Shown here piece by piece: positions 24,585 to 36,693 of a stretch of 64,000 bases of DNA. The position numbers were made by a program, and so were the translations under genes. This DNA is from Xiphophorus maculatus. Taxonomy: Eukaryota > Chordata > Actinopteri > Cyprinodontiformes > Poeciliidae. The DNA is taken from positions 4,677,103-4,741,102 of the forward strand of contig NC_036453.1 in assembly GCF_002775205.1 (NCBI RefSeq), read 5' to 3'. A model generated the notes under the pieces. It saw only the letters and a program-made list of their open reading frames with translations. It searched no databases and was not told the DNA's origin. Each line of letters opens with the position of its first letter. Position 1 is the first letter of the stretch.

Positions 24585-27500
24585 TTAGTGTCGTACTTTT
24601 CCAGGAATGTAGTTACGGTCAATGGTTTCCTCCTGAAGAAACATGTGAAGACAGCGCTCGTTCTGGGCCAAGGGGTGACCCGCAATTCTGCACAAACACA
24701 CAAAAGGAGAAATTAAACTGCCTGCTTTTGGTCGTTAACATGAAAAACTAGCTGAATGCAGTTTTTGATTAGTAAAAAGGACATGCCAATACAAAGACTG
24801 GGTTACAATGTTTAGAGGTAGTGAGATAACTATTGTCAATCTGTTAAAATCAACATCTTTGATGCATTTCCTTCCAGATGTAACCCCAAACCCCAAAGTA
24901 CCAAAATGCAAAGTCTTATGATAATATTTTTTTTGTCACCTCACAAATTACAAAGTCCATTTTTTAGTAGTAATGCACCTTAACAGAATAATATTTTTGT
25001 AACTTGGAGGATGCTGAGCTTGCTGACCTGTTGATGAACTGCTCCAGCCCGACTCGCCGCTCCTCGATGAAGGCCTCCTCAAAAAGGCCCTCATCTCCAC
25101 GGAATGGCAACTGTCTCTTCAGGGCTTTGCCCGGCAAAGGTGGTACTACAATCTGAATTAAAAAAAAAAACAAACATAAATTGTGTTAAAAGGTCAAAAC
25201 ATCAACTATTTCTTGTTTTGAAGGTTGGTGGAAACATCACCTTTAACATTTCCAAAGGCTACGTTACAATGTTAATTCTACTTTAAATGACAAACAGCAC
25301 ATGATGTTAGGGTTGCACAATATATTGCAAAAGTATTGTCATCTTGAAGTCAGTGTGCACAATATTAACTCTAATAGGAGAGTTTGGAATGCAGTAATTG
25401 CTGGCTAATGGTGTTTTTCAAAGTGGGGAACTCAAAGCAGGAGAGAAGATGAAGAAAAAAAAAAAAGGATTCCAATAAATTTTTAAACCATAAATGTAAA
25501 AAATTTTTTTACTTAATGTAATCTGTTTTTCAATCATTATTATAAATTATTGTTAAAATAACTTGTTGAAGATGGCAATAGAAGATAAAATAGCCTTTAT
25601 TGCCCCACGGAGGGAAAATTGAAGAAAACGTTATTGGTCACACTCATCTTTCAATCAAATTTATCTAGTTGCTTTGCTCCATAAGCTAGAAATTGAAAAG
25701 TTTCTGACAAGAAAAAGACCACAGGCACCTGCAAAAATCCTAAACAGTGGAGATTAAATAAAATTTTATTTGAATAATATAAAATTATTATATATCTTCT
25801 TATCAAAAGAGGGGATTGTGGTGGAACATTTATCTCGTAATATATTCAACATCAGATTTAAAACGTCCTAATAGTCAGATAATTTTACACCACAGGACTC
25901 ATTGCCAACAAAAATCAGAAGGCATGAGGCAGCTTTTATGCCAAATAGATGTAATAATTATTGAATAGTAAATAAAAGTAAGGAAAAAAAAAGCTAAATT
26001 CAATGTTTCACACAGCAGAAAGGGTCCATGAAGGGCACAGATGAAGGTAAAAAATTGGACTGATGGTAACAGATATCAAAAACAACATCCCAATATAAAC
26101 CAATATTACCGGTTTACCTGGCAAGATTTTTCAAATAACCCTACGTTACTTCACCCAAAGATAAGATAATTTGTAATTATCACTACAAGATAATTTCACC
26201 CTCCACTCTTGTATCTGCTATAAAAAAAGCAATCATTCCATGATTTTTTTCTTTTACATTTTGTCATGTTTTATCAATAAATTCTGCCACAACCAGCCCT
26301 TTGAGGACATTCATGATCTTGGCATAGCCCAATAAAAATGAGTTTGATACCCCTGCCCTACAATAAACTATGATTAAATTATAAAAAGAAGTACTGTTTA
26401 GTCTTTGGTTATCAAATTGGGTTAAAATGTCCTCAAGGCAGGCATAAACTTTATGCCGCTTTGGAAGAAAAATATCCTGTATCAGACAGCTTCTATTTGT
26501 ACACCAAGAATCAGGTCAGAAAATACTCAAATCTTCAAAACTAAAACGAAAAAAAAAAAAGATTGTGAAATGTCCAGCGCTCCAGAAAATGACTAAATAA
26601 TGACTAAATAACTGCATACTCACCTTACTGTCTCTTTCCAGCTCATTCTTTAACCACTCAAAGTCACTGTATCTTCTCCTCACACATGAGTCCTTCAATT
26701 TGAAAATAGGAAGGTTTGTCTGGGTAGAGAACAGAAAAAAATAGTGACACCACCTTCATTAAGATTAAATTTTAGCAATGTTTCTTGAATTCTTTTATTT
26801 ACTCTAGCAACAGGTAATGGACTGACATCAAAAAAACAATGTGACCAGTGTTAATATTTCTATTACATTTAATCTTAGCCAAAAGTTCACAGATTTAAAA
26901 AAAAATGATTGAAATTTATAAAGAGATCTCTGACTATCCTAAAACAGCTTTTAATTTGCTCCTACTGGTTGTTGTTTTGATATTTCAAATGATAATTTAA
27001 ACACATCCAAAACATCATTACAATCAATTTCTTTTATCTGTTCTTTTAGTGACACACCTAGTGAAGTTTGATCTATTAGTTTATTTTTTTTCTTATTTTT
27101 TGATAATGAATGTTAGCTCAATATTTGTATGTTTCAAAACACAATATTCTCTGTTGCTGTTTTAATGGTGATATGTTACCCATAGAGATGTAGCTAGAGA
27201 TGTTTAGTACAATAAAAAACTTTTTGGCTGATTAAAGAAACACTTTAATTTCAATTACCTGGAATTAGTTCTTACCACTAAACCAGCATATTTAGTGGTA
27301 AACCAGTAGATTTAGTGGTAAATCTGCTGTTTAGTGAGACCATTTTTGCTTTTTAAACTGTATCATTTATGATTTTGAGCAATGCATTTATAAACATTTC
27401 AGAGTAAATATGCATAAATAAACCAGAAATTTCAGTTTTTAAAATATATATTTTAAAGTTACACACATAATAGTTTTCATGATTTCTCATTAGTTCTTCA

Positions 27501-28448
27501 ACATGTTGCTAACACTTAACTTTACATAGGCAACAAACTTAGTGTTGCATCCCAAGTTGCAGGACACCAACTTACACAAATCCGGTGTCGTACAATGGTC
27601 AACCTCAGCTTCCTCAAAATTACGCTGAGTTTGTGGTTTTCTTTTTTTCATACTTTTACAGCCCTAACTGCCAAAGGAAGTATGGTAAAGTTGCAGTTTT
27701 TTAAACAGCAACAGGCTAACACATCTCGATACTTTGTGCAATTACAAGATTATCCTAAATACATATACCTAAATCCATCATCGTTTGTTTGCAAACATTA
27801 TAGGGTTATATGTATTTCTGCTTGCAAAAGGCAAGAAATGCTTAATTAGCACATTTGTTGACACTGCCACTATCCATTCTGGTTAGCCATTAGCTTTCCG
27901 GTGTTTACTTCATGAATTCCGGATTAAGTAGATACATTTTACTGAATGTAATTAAATAACTGAAAGTCGTTGCTGTAGTATAAAATACGCTAACTTCAAC
28001 CGTACTCAAGTACGGCGACGTTGAGGTTCAGGCAAATCACTCCTGCTAACAACATCTATAGCTCTCGGACGAAAACTATCAGCAAGACCAGGCCACGGAT
28101 AATCCCCGGCGTCTGAGTTTTAACGGAGCGCCGCTTCGAGAAACCCCAGGCGGCCATCCTCAGCTTGACACCTCCGTCTTCTTCCATGCTAACAGGCTAA
28201 GCAACAATTCTGTGATAACCTGTTAGCTTAGCACAGGAAGCTATGTAACTCTTAAGTGTTTAGACCAGTGCTTCGACACTTACCCTCATCCGAACTTCGT
28301 AAGTTGTATAACGGTTCCGCCCGACTCCCACGATCTGTGGATCATAAACGTCTATTTCCAGAAAATTGCTCGGGGGGCCGTAAGCATCCGTCAGGTCCTG
28401 GGGTTTGGAATTCAACCGGCGAGTGTCTGCTACAACAGGATCTGTCAT
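24585..28448 (-). CDS. snx12: Sorting nexin 12
   Basis: This is a small cytosolic PX-domain protein of the SNX3/SNX12 type, which binds PtdIns3P on early endosomes and helps cargo sorting. Coding exons in transcript order: 28284-28448, 26624-26719, 25028-25152 and 24585-24687. All are GT-AG with matching phase and give 162 residues, the length of human SNX12. The protein starts [19 protein letters not shown] and is nearly all PX domain (about residues 28-150). Residues 69-78 read [10 protein letters not shown], the phosphoinositide-binding Arg-Tyr motif. Next come VVPPLPGK (about 89-96), the family proline loop, and [12 protein letters not shown] (about 117-128), with the second lipid-contact Arg. 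It ends [11 protein letters not shown]12 is chosen over SNX3 because of the slc7a3/il2rg neighbourhood and the sequence. Confidence 0.96.
25310..25420. repeat. Fragment of a dispersed repeat
   Basis: The segment agggttgcacaatatattgc, with gtgcacaatatt further on, resembles the terminus of a MITE-like repeat that is frequent in teleosts. Only one end is visible. It lies in an snx12 intron. A piece resembling a retroelement tail follows at 25595-25625 (tttattgccccacggaggga). Confidence 0.4.
28056..28187 (-). other. Small open frame in snx12 intron 1 (43 codons)
   Basis: On the minus strand an ATG in good context (agcATGG) opens a 43-codon frame. It begins [16 protein letters not shown], has a basic middle, and has a hydrophobic stretch (GLVLLIVFV) before the stop. 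It lies in a CpG-containing patch 100 bases downstream of snx12 exon 1. I recognise no relative. It may be chance within a promoter-associated GC patch. Confidence 0.2.
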
Positions 28449-28720
28449 TTTCCCTCCTGTGCTTTTAGGATGCAAACTATTCTGTCTGTGTGTAGGGTAA
28501 AAAACCAACTAACCACACAGTTCAATCTTAAATCTCATCTGATAGCACAACAAGCAGTCTGAGAAGCAGCTCTCCTCTTGCGGGGGCCAGCCGCCCTGCC
28601 CTTCTTGAATCTGGAAAATGCGTTGATTCGGTTCCGTACTGAGCAGAAACCCTGCTCCCCCTAACGGACACCGAGGTGACTGGACAGGATACATTGAAGT
28701 AATGCAGCGTCTCACAAAAA
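28449..28720 (-). promoter_or_regulatory. snx12: snx12 5' UTR and promoter region
   Basis: Sequence directly upstream of the snx12 ATG is less AT-rich than the surroundings and includes a GC-rich patch (cttgcgggggccagccgccc). It is the expected transcription start region; no exact TSS can be read. Confidence 0.4.
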
Positions 28721-28924
28721 TATTTATGTCACAATCCGATAGTGAGTAATTAGATCCCGTTTTTCATTCAGTCTGATGATGATTTGTGTGTATGTGAATT
28801 GATTACTTTTTAAGTAACTGAGGAATTTATTTATATTATGGTTTTATATCATAACTGTTTTTGTTATGGTTTATGTATTGTTTTTAATTATAACTATGGA
28901 TGTAAAGTCTGCCAGTAAAGATTA

Positions 28925-29475
28925 AATTGGATTGAGTATTCAGCTCTTGTAAGTGAACATTTTGTAGAACCACTCTTAGCTGCACTTACAACTGCAAATT
29001 GTTAGAAAATCTGGAGACTTTAATGTTTACTTTTATTATCTTGTGCAAAAGAAACCAGCCATTTGGTGTTACAAAGAAAATAACAGGGAATTAGTATTAA
29101 TCACATGAAGAAAAAGAGGTGCAAAAAAGCATAGAAAGCCAAGAAAACATTTAAAATCTATATGGTTAGAAAGCTATTCTGTTAGAATTTAGTGCCTATT
29201 AGTCCTGACTGATAGACTGTTAACAACTTGTCTAAGGGTTAACCAAGGGTTTAGACAAGAAGCAGGTAACGATGGGTAAAAGTAAATAATTATGTCAAAA
29301 TCTTTCCAAAAGACTATTGTTGCAAAACCTTTGTTTTTGTTTTAGCATTGCTAAAGATTCTCAATAGATTTAGATCTGTACTTGGATCTGAATATGTCTT
29401 GATAGACACAGCTCAGTTGTAGCGTTTGCTTTATTTTAGGATTGCCTTTCTGCCACAATCATTAATATGGACCGT
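28925..29475. mobile_element. Degenerate Tc1-like element
   Basis: The segments gagtattcagctcttgtaag, tttgtagaaccactcttagc and agattctcaatagatttaga, then attgcctttctgccac, keep the order of the Tc1-like family also seen at 22805 and 47185. Many indels have destroyed the frame. It is located between snx12 and il2rg. Confidence 0.55.
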
Positions 29476-30043
29476 ACATGGTGGTGTTAATGTTGTTGTT
29501 ATTGTTTCCTTGCAATAAGTAGAAGGGGAATGAAGAATAATGAAGAATGATAATCAAAAAACAAACTTTAATCTTGATATTAAACATATAGACCAAGGCA
29601 GAAGTCAAAAGATTACATTAATATGATATTCAAACAGAAACCACTGGAGTAAAATTTGGTGAAGCGATACAGTGTCAATTGTATAGCAATGATGGCGCAT
29701 GGTATGAGAGTATGAGGGCTGAAAGTTTCTACAGCTACAAAAAAATTTTTTTATGCAAAACAATACTGCCGAATAATCAGTTACATGTATCTAATCTGTT
29801 GTTGTAAAACCTTTAAAATCTACAGGTCGGCTATGTACTCCTAAAAAATTACATGGTTTGAAAATCCATAGACCAATAGAGGTAACTTGGTAAAAATATG
29901 TAAAAGTACTTATATATAGCATGTTTATACAAAGCTGCTGGAGTCCTAAATACAGATCAATGTTAATACTGTTATTAAATATTTCAAAATAAAATGTTGA
30001 AAATTCAGATCCTTAATATACCCTGCATGGAAAAAAATATGTA

Positions 30044-30436
30044 CAGTACAGACCAAAAGTTTGGACACACCTTCTAATTCAATGGGTTTTCTTTATTTTC
30101 ATGACTATTTATAAGGCAAGAATTCCCACTTATTAACCTGACAGGGCAGGTTGACCTATGAAGTGAAAACCATTTCAGGTGACGACCTCTTGAAGCTCAT
30201 CAAGAAAATGCAGAGTGTGTGCAAAGCAGTAATCACAGCAAAAGGTTGCTACTTTGAAGAAACTAGAATATAAGGGGTATTTTCAGTTGTTTTACACTTT
30301 TTTTGTTTAGTGCATATTTCCACATGTGTTATTCATAGTTTTGATGCCTTCAGTGTGAATCTACAATGTCAATAGTCATGAAAATAAAGGAAACTCATTG
30401 AATTAAAAGGTGTGTCCAAACTTTTGGTCTGTACTG
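30044..30436. mobile_element. Internally deleted Tc1/mariner element, clean ends
   Basis: This 393-bp element has terminal inverted repeats of about 66 bp beginning CAGTACAGACCAAAAGTTTG, with only about three mismatches. A TA flanks each end (30042-30043 and 30437-30438), the Tc1 target duplication. It keeps only the last piece of the transposase: 30187-30273 on plus reads LLKLIKKMQSVCKAVITAKG and ends ...FEETRI before a stop. Most of the gene is deleted, so it could move only with a transposase supplied from elsewhere. It lies just downstream of il2rg. Confidence 0.9.
30187..30273 (+). pseudogene. C-terminal scrap of a Tc1 transposase
   Basis: This 28-codon open tail ends in TAA inside the deleted Tc1 element. 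It carries the Tc1-typical ending with KAVITAKG and FEETRI. The catalytic DDE region is missing. Confidence 0.7.
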
Positions 30437-30609
30437 TATATAAGACAGAAAATTAAGCAATAAGTAAATAAGCACACTTAACAGTGTGGTCTAGCTAATT
30501 TTATCTATGTAATATAAAAAGTATTGAAAAACTCATTAATAAAAACCAAACTTAATATAACTGAAGGTGAATAACAAATCTCTGAAATATTGAGTATGGA
30601 GTTTAGAAT

Positions 30610-30787
30610 CTTGATCCCTCTTTCATTTATTGATTTCTAATTGTTTTCAATGTTCTTATTTCCATCCATTTCCCTACAAGACATCCTACACATATTCCTC
30701 CAGTAACCCAGGAGATCTGTCGCAAAATAAAAAGAAGGATTTTTTTCTTTTTTACTTTGAGACATGTAAATTTGCCTGAGGTGACAT
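30610..30787 (-). terminator. il2rg: il2rg 3' UTR and poly(A) signal
   Basis: TTTATT at 30626-30631 on plus is AATAAA on the minus strand, about 160 bases after the il2rg stop. This gives a short 3' UTR. Confidence 0.5.
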
Positions 30788-33700
30788 TTACACAGAAACC
30801 TGCTGCTCCTCTTCCGAACCAATTACGGTGGTGTAAAAAGGAGCAGACGTGTCCTCTGGTTCGTTCACTGCGATGGGGATAGAGCAGTCGGTTTGATCCG
30901 TGGTGGTGGTGAGGCGAGAGCTGTCAGAGCCATTGCTGTCAGACCGAGAGACTGGCTGGTACTCACGCACGGTGCAGGCTCGCTCATTGAAGTTGGTGTT
31001 AAACCTTTCTTTAATAAGGCCTTTAGAGAAATGAAACCAATCCTAAAAGAAGAGAAAAACATTTAAATTTTCTTATATCCCCATTTATTTTTTTTACAAA
31101 GCAAATGCATCAAATGCATCAAACATCATATCCAATCTAACTGTACTGGTTCAACAGTTCAGTTTCATAGATATGTATTCAGTTTGTATTTTAATAAAAA
31201 CATAATTCCAGTTTCCAAAACATAAGCTTTAAACCTTTAAACATGGAAAGTGCCACTTTTCAAATTGACATTGAAGTAGTACAAAGCCATGAAGTTAATG
31301 TAAAGCAAAAGGAGAATTGCTCAAAATCGCAACCGCATTAGTTGTCCTTAAGAGAAAATAGGAGTAGTGTGGTTATGCATGTTTATCTTAATAAATATTA
31401 AAATAATTCTTCCCCTACTTAAGCTTAAAGATGCAGAACTTATAACTTGTAAAACTAAGCCTTGTTGGTCACGTCTATCAATTTGGCATGCCAAGTCTGA
31501 CCGCTAGAGGGCACTCTGCTTTCAACAACAAGCGGACATTTCCCTGCAAACGTTTGGAAACAGCATACCTGCTGCAGATGTAGACAGAGCATAACCAACA
31601 CAGCCTCATGTATTTGAATTGTCTGCTATAAACAGCAACAAATCTACCTCTAACTTTCTGAAGTCGACTGTTAGTTTCACGTAGTCAAGTCTGAGTTTGG
31701 CCCTCCAGAATGAATAGAAGTTTTGCAAAGTGAGTCTGATTCACAGAGAGTTGATAGAATGTAGCATCGGAACGTTTAATAAGTTAAAGAGCAAAATCAT
31801 ATTTTTAAATGATTTTGTACCTAAGTCACAGACTTTTATGAGTCTTGATTTGCTGAAAACAGTTATTATTCTGTCTGGATAAGAGATTCATTATTATCAT
31901 CATTCAAATTAAAGAGAGACTGTAAAAAATGAAGGGTGAAGCCTGTATAATGATCTTTACTCAGGTAAATATGCCACAAACACTTGTGTCATCCAGTCAA
32001 CAAACTATGATCATTTAAGTGAGCTAAAACTTTACATGTAACACTGTCCAATTAAACTTTTAATATATTCTGAGACTCCACTGAAGATATGCCCTACTGT
32101 AGAATCAACACAAATGTCTATCAAATGTTGCAACAATCATTAATCACATGCTCAGTGACATCCGCATTCAAAATTTTTAAGCGGCTCCAACTATAGACAG
32201 CCTGAGCTATTTTCTAATTTAACTGATAGTTTCTTAACCACTAGGAGGCAGTCAAAGTTTTCCTCTCCAGATGGTCAGTTGGTCCTCAAATATGAAAAAA
32301 GGAAGAAAAAACAAACAAACAAACAAAACAGGATAGTGACATCACAGTTCAGGTACAGTTGAACACTGGGCATTTTGCCTCCTTAATCCCAATACTCATA
32401 AATTGTTCAAAACAGGCCTCCATCATACCAGCATAATTCAGAGGGACTTGCATTCTGTGATGTTGCAAAAATGCATTTTTCTCCCTCAGGTTTAGACCAA
32501 TGCAACACATGATTCAGATAAAGAAAGATAGAAAACTGTAGGATGGCAGGAATAAGGCTCCAGATGCTACTAACCTCGACATCAGGAGAGTTCAGAGCTG
32601 GTTTGGGAAGTGGAGGAATCAGGATGATTTTGATTCTGTGTAAAAGTTGCAGACAATCAAAATGTGGTTTTTTTTATAACCAAATCAACATACATCACAT
32701 TCTTATTGACAGAAGTTGGTTTGTTTAAAAAAGAACCTGAGTTTTGTTGTCTCAACAGACAGAATATGTCACATATAACTTGAAATAAATACAAATCTGA
32801 ATGTTTTTCTCCATTTGACAAGCATTTTTATAGTGAAGAAGTAGCATTCACTTAACTTAACCTCATTCTAGAATACTAAAATGCTGCACTTTAAAAAAAA
32901 TCACCTGCTATAATTTATTTCTAGATTTCCAATAAGGGTTTGTGGTGACAGGTGTCAAGTCGAAAAAGCAAAAGGGGAAGGTAAAATAAAAAAAGCATAA
33001 AGCAAGTGAAACTCTGTAACTCCAGAAAGATCATATTTCATGAATTCAAAACAAAACAAAAGAAAAAAACAGCTTCTTTGGAAATACAATTTAACATCAG
33101 TGGTGTGTGGTCTATGTCACAAGCTAATTTTGTAAAGTGATACAAAATTAGCAAATTATGAAATAATTATTTTAACATTTAAGAATTATTCTGCTCAACC
33201 TCATCGAGCCAAAACAGGAAAAGTTTTAAAATAGTTTACACTTATTTAAAGTTAGAAAGTCAGGAAAAAATGTTTAGCAATAGTGTCTGTAAACATCGGG
33301 CTTCAGTTGGATGTAGATGGATACATCAGATACAGAGTGAATCCACCATTATACCAACCCGGAAAAGAGTTTTGTAATGTAGAAAATAGGAAATGGGAGT
33401 TTTGATATGGTTGTGATATAATATAAAGAGTCATGTCCAGGAAAGAAAAACAATGAGAAATATAAAGAAATATAACAAAGGACATCTAATATAAAGAAAA
33501 AAAAGTGAGCTGGAAAAAAATATCATGATTAGTGATATGACTCACCGTTCATTGTGCAGTAGGATCACAACCAGAAGAATGAGGGTGATGGCACTCACCA
33601 CATACAGCACTGCTGTCCACACTGGCATTGCCTCATTTTTAATATTTGATACTGGGAAAAAGGAAAAAATTCACATCCTGTTAACACAATTTCTTTCTGC

Positions 33701-36693
33701 ATGAACTCAGTATATACCATATATCCTGCAGCCTTACCTGTGGTGTTATTGAATCCCCAGACCACAGGGTCACTCCAGTCACTCCAGAACTCAGACTGCC
33801 CACAGTAGTTGTTGAATCTGATCCTGACCTGCAGCTCATATCTGGCAGTGCTGGAGGGTAAGTTTTGGCAATAACTCTGCGGCCCACTATAAATTGGTGA
33901 AACCTATGATACAAACAGTTAATGAGACAAGATTTTGGAACAATATGGGTAACAAAAAGGAAAAAAAAAAACCATGTACCTCCCAGCTGTTGTTGTTTTT
34001 CCTAATTCTGACTTCACTCTCCACACAAGATGTTATAGTCTGGTTCCAGTAAAACCACAGGTTCAGGTCGGATCCATTCATTACTGTCAGGTTGGTTGGT
34101 GGGTTTAATTTCACTGGGGATAACATGGATATGAAATGAGAGAAATTTCATATATCTGTATTACAGTATTTAATAAAATACCGGAGTCTTTTTTTATCCA
34201 TTCTTTAGATGAAATTACCTTTTCCTCTAAGATCATGTTTTACCTCTGGAACACGATCTAGAGGTGGGTCGGCCTTGTTGCCGTCCCACAGTTTAGTATA
34301 AAATGGCTCGAATCTCTGCTGTTTGATGTAGGGAAGTGTACATCCTATTCTTGTTCCATTCTCAGACAGGTATTCAGCACAGATAGTTCCTCCCAGAGTT
34401 CCGGACCTGTGGAGAAATGTTCTCTAACTCAACCAAATTACGACCAAAATAAAATTTACTTTGTTCGTAAATAGTTAAGTCACAGACTTTAAAGTGACAC
34501 TGAGTGGCTGGAAGATACATAATACCATAAGTAGTTGCTAGTTTTATTTTGCTTTTGTTTCTTTCCATAATTCATCATAATATGGCAGTGTGTGATTACA
34601 AAGAGCTAATTCTGTAGTATTCAAATTAAAAGACACAAATCCTAAAATAAATATGCTGGTTTCCTTCTAGGATGTAGCTCTATTCATTCGCCACAATTTC
34701 TGACCAGTTATAAAGAAGTACTGCCATTACCATGTTTGATCACTGGGGTGGTATGCTTAAATTAAAGCAGGGCAGACTCTGTTTACTAATTAGGTGACTT
34801 ACAAAGGTAATTAGTTGTAGATAATTTTATTTTGGGTTGTCAGAGTAAAAAAAAGACTAAATACAAACTAATACAAATACAAATACAAACAAATTAAAAA
34901 TAACTCCTGCATTCAGCTAATTCTTGTTTAAGAAGAAGAATTACTTTATTCATCCCAGCAGGGAAATTATTTCGCAGTTACAGCAAGAATTTTTTATACA
35001 CAGATTAACACACACACACGACGGGAACTGCGTCTGCAGGCAGCCAGCTAAGCCGACGCCATTTTTTTTTTTTTTTTGATGGAGGACATGTGGCAAAGGT
35101 CGTCGGGACCGGGAGTCGAACCCGCGACGTCAGCGGGTCTAAGGCCGCCAAATGTGGGGCGTGCTAACCCCTTGCGATGATCACATCTTCAGAAATTATC
35201 TCCTTTATTCTCATCACAGCTTTATTGACTTGCTCTTGTGTTTTTCCCTGAACATGTAAATACTTTGTCCTCCTGCTCCTTTTTCAATTTCAGGCATGTA
35301 AAGACCTTTAGTTGAGACAACGGCTCCACTAAATAACCTGATCTCCTCTTGTGTTTTTCCTTTAGTAAGAAGTTCTCTGCAGTTTAGTGGTACGTCATTT
35401 ATGTCGACCTCTGTGACCACCATTTCTTCTACAGGGGTTGGTACAGGGATACTTGACTTAACTAACTAAGTCAAAAAAATGATATTTTGTTTTATTCTGT
35501 AACACGTGTCAAATAAATGATTACCACTGGATACAAACCTGCTATAAAAGGTGTAGTTGACTTGTGGAGTCCCCTGCAGGTTCCACATACAACGCACAGA
35601 TTCCAGGTTAATCACTAAACACTCCACATCTATTGTAAATAAAAAAAGATTGAAAAGTTTTACTATCAAATCGGGCACAAATATGTACAGTTACAAATAT
35701 ATACCAGAAGTAAATATACATCACTATGTATATTCCTGTAATATTATTTGAATCCCATGAAAATGTCATTATTTTATTATGAACAGCTGAAAATAATATT
35801 TTATTGGCTTTACAGAGAAAATACATTTAGTTTTTTAAATTATAATTTATTGAATATTTTAGTGCCATAACTATAACTTAAATGACAAGGTGTGAATAGA
35901 TAAATAACTGCAATTACATAAATACATTTGTATTTAATAAATAATGCTTTAGCTAATTAATACTTGAGTTTTCTCTTATATTTGTGATCAGTCATTTCTC
36001 TCTTGGTGGTGCCACAGCATAACTCTTGTGTTCTTTTCAATTTTTATTAAGAATTGAAACAAATGTCAATCTCGGCTTATGTAAAAATTGAAGTAAGAGA
36101 GAGATCCAGCTTTGAATCATTTGACATTTAGATAGCATTTTCACTGCGGTACGGACATGAACAAACACAAAAGCACAACGGCTTCACCAAGAACTGACGT
36201 CAAAGGGGATTTTCTTTTCTTTTGAAGAGACATTCTGAAGAACCCAAAGTTAAATCAAAATCCAAAAACTTTTTCTCTTTATAGAACAAAGTATATAACC
36301 CCTCTTTTTATTTTTTAATCAAGTACTGTTTTAACTTTTAAAAACATTTACTTTAGTTTTTGATTAAAATTATAAAACATAAAAATAATTAATACCAATC
36401 TATATGTAGTGTTACATACATGATAGATCGGCAAGAATAGTTACAAAAAAAAATGGAAAGGAGGACAATTCTGTTAAACAAATTTTGATTTGATCTGCCA
36501 AAAGTCTTTCAGGAAATCAGGTAGCGTTAAAGTTCAAACACATTCAAACTTCATTATAAAAGTCATTATTAATACAACCATATGTCAATAATTTAATAGG
36601 TAAAGTAATGATTTATAAGCTCTTACCAGGAGATTCTTTAGCCAGTATTTGACCAAACAGACAGAAAAACAAAAGCACACGAGTCGACATCAT
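30788..36693 (-). CDS. il2rg: Cytokine receptor common gamma chain
   Basis: This is a type I membrane receptor subunit shared by IL-2, IL-4, IL-7, IL-9, IL-15 and IL-21 receptors; it signals through JAK3. Coding exons in transcript order: 36627-36693, 35539-35629, 34219-34406, 33980-34113, 33738-33903, 33546-33651, 32575-32635 and 30788-31042. All are GT-AG with matching phase and give 355 residues (human 369). Features: signal peptide at about residues 1-19; a first fibronectin-type domain with paired Cys (CLVINLESVRCMWN); several N-glycosylation sites; WSDWS at residues 200-204; one transmembrane helix at about 226-247; a box 1 proline motif IPPLPKP at about 257-263; then KGLIKERF and FNERACTV, which align with KGLAESL and SERLCLV of the human tail. 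Intron 2 holds a khdc4 retro-fragment and a SINE. The fish paralogue (a or b) is not decided. Confidence 0.94.
31501..31514 (+). promoter_or_regulatory. CTCF-like motif in an il2rg intron
   Basis: CCGCTAGAGGGCAC matches the CTCF core closely. A second motif in the same orientation, CCACTAGGAGGCAG, lies at 32238-32251. Both are in the last il2rg intron. This is motif evidence only. Confidence 0.4.
32238..32251 (+). promoter_or_regulatory. CTCF-like motif in an il2rg intron
   Basis: CCACTAGGAGGCAG is a near-consensus CTCF core, in the same orientation as the motif at 31501. No binding data are available. Confidence 0.4.
34930..35180 (-). mobile_element. tRNA-derived SINE
   Basis: Read on the minus strand, the head near 35180-35090 contains gggttagcacgcc (A-box-like) and then gggttcgactcccgg (a match to the B box GGTTCGANTCC). 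An A-rich run at about 35063-35080 follows. The body ends with gggatgaataaagtaa and a TTC repeat at about 34932-34942. Pol III boxes followed by a short-repeat tail are the layout of a tRNA-derived SINE. It abuts the khdc4 retro-fragment in il2rg intron 2, in the same orientation as the gene. Confidence 0.7.
35182..35462 (-). pseudogene. khdc4 (KH domain containing 4) retro-fragment
   Basis: On the minus strand the frame reads VVTEVDINDVPLNCRELLTK, then TQEEIRLFSGAVVSTKG and a degraded linker. After a frameshift it continues GKTQEQVNKAVMRIKEIISE. This follows human KHDC4 (BLOM7), which has AEVEINDVPLTCRNLLTRG, TQDEISRLSGAAVSTRG and GQTRELVDRAVNRIKEII in the same order. A KH-type splicing factor has no place inside il2rg, and no splice sites bound the stretch, so it is best read as a retroposed piece of khdc4 mRNA. 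It is truncated at both ends, frameshifted and interrupted by stops. The alternative, an inserted genomic exon, is less likely. I name the parent from memory of the human protein. Confidence 0.75.

Noticed and set aside
33681-33914. Open frame over the il2rg WSDWS exon
   Set aside because: It is the wrong frame. The correct frame gives FWSDWSD and joins the flanking exons in phase.
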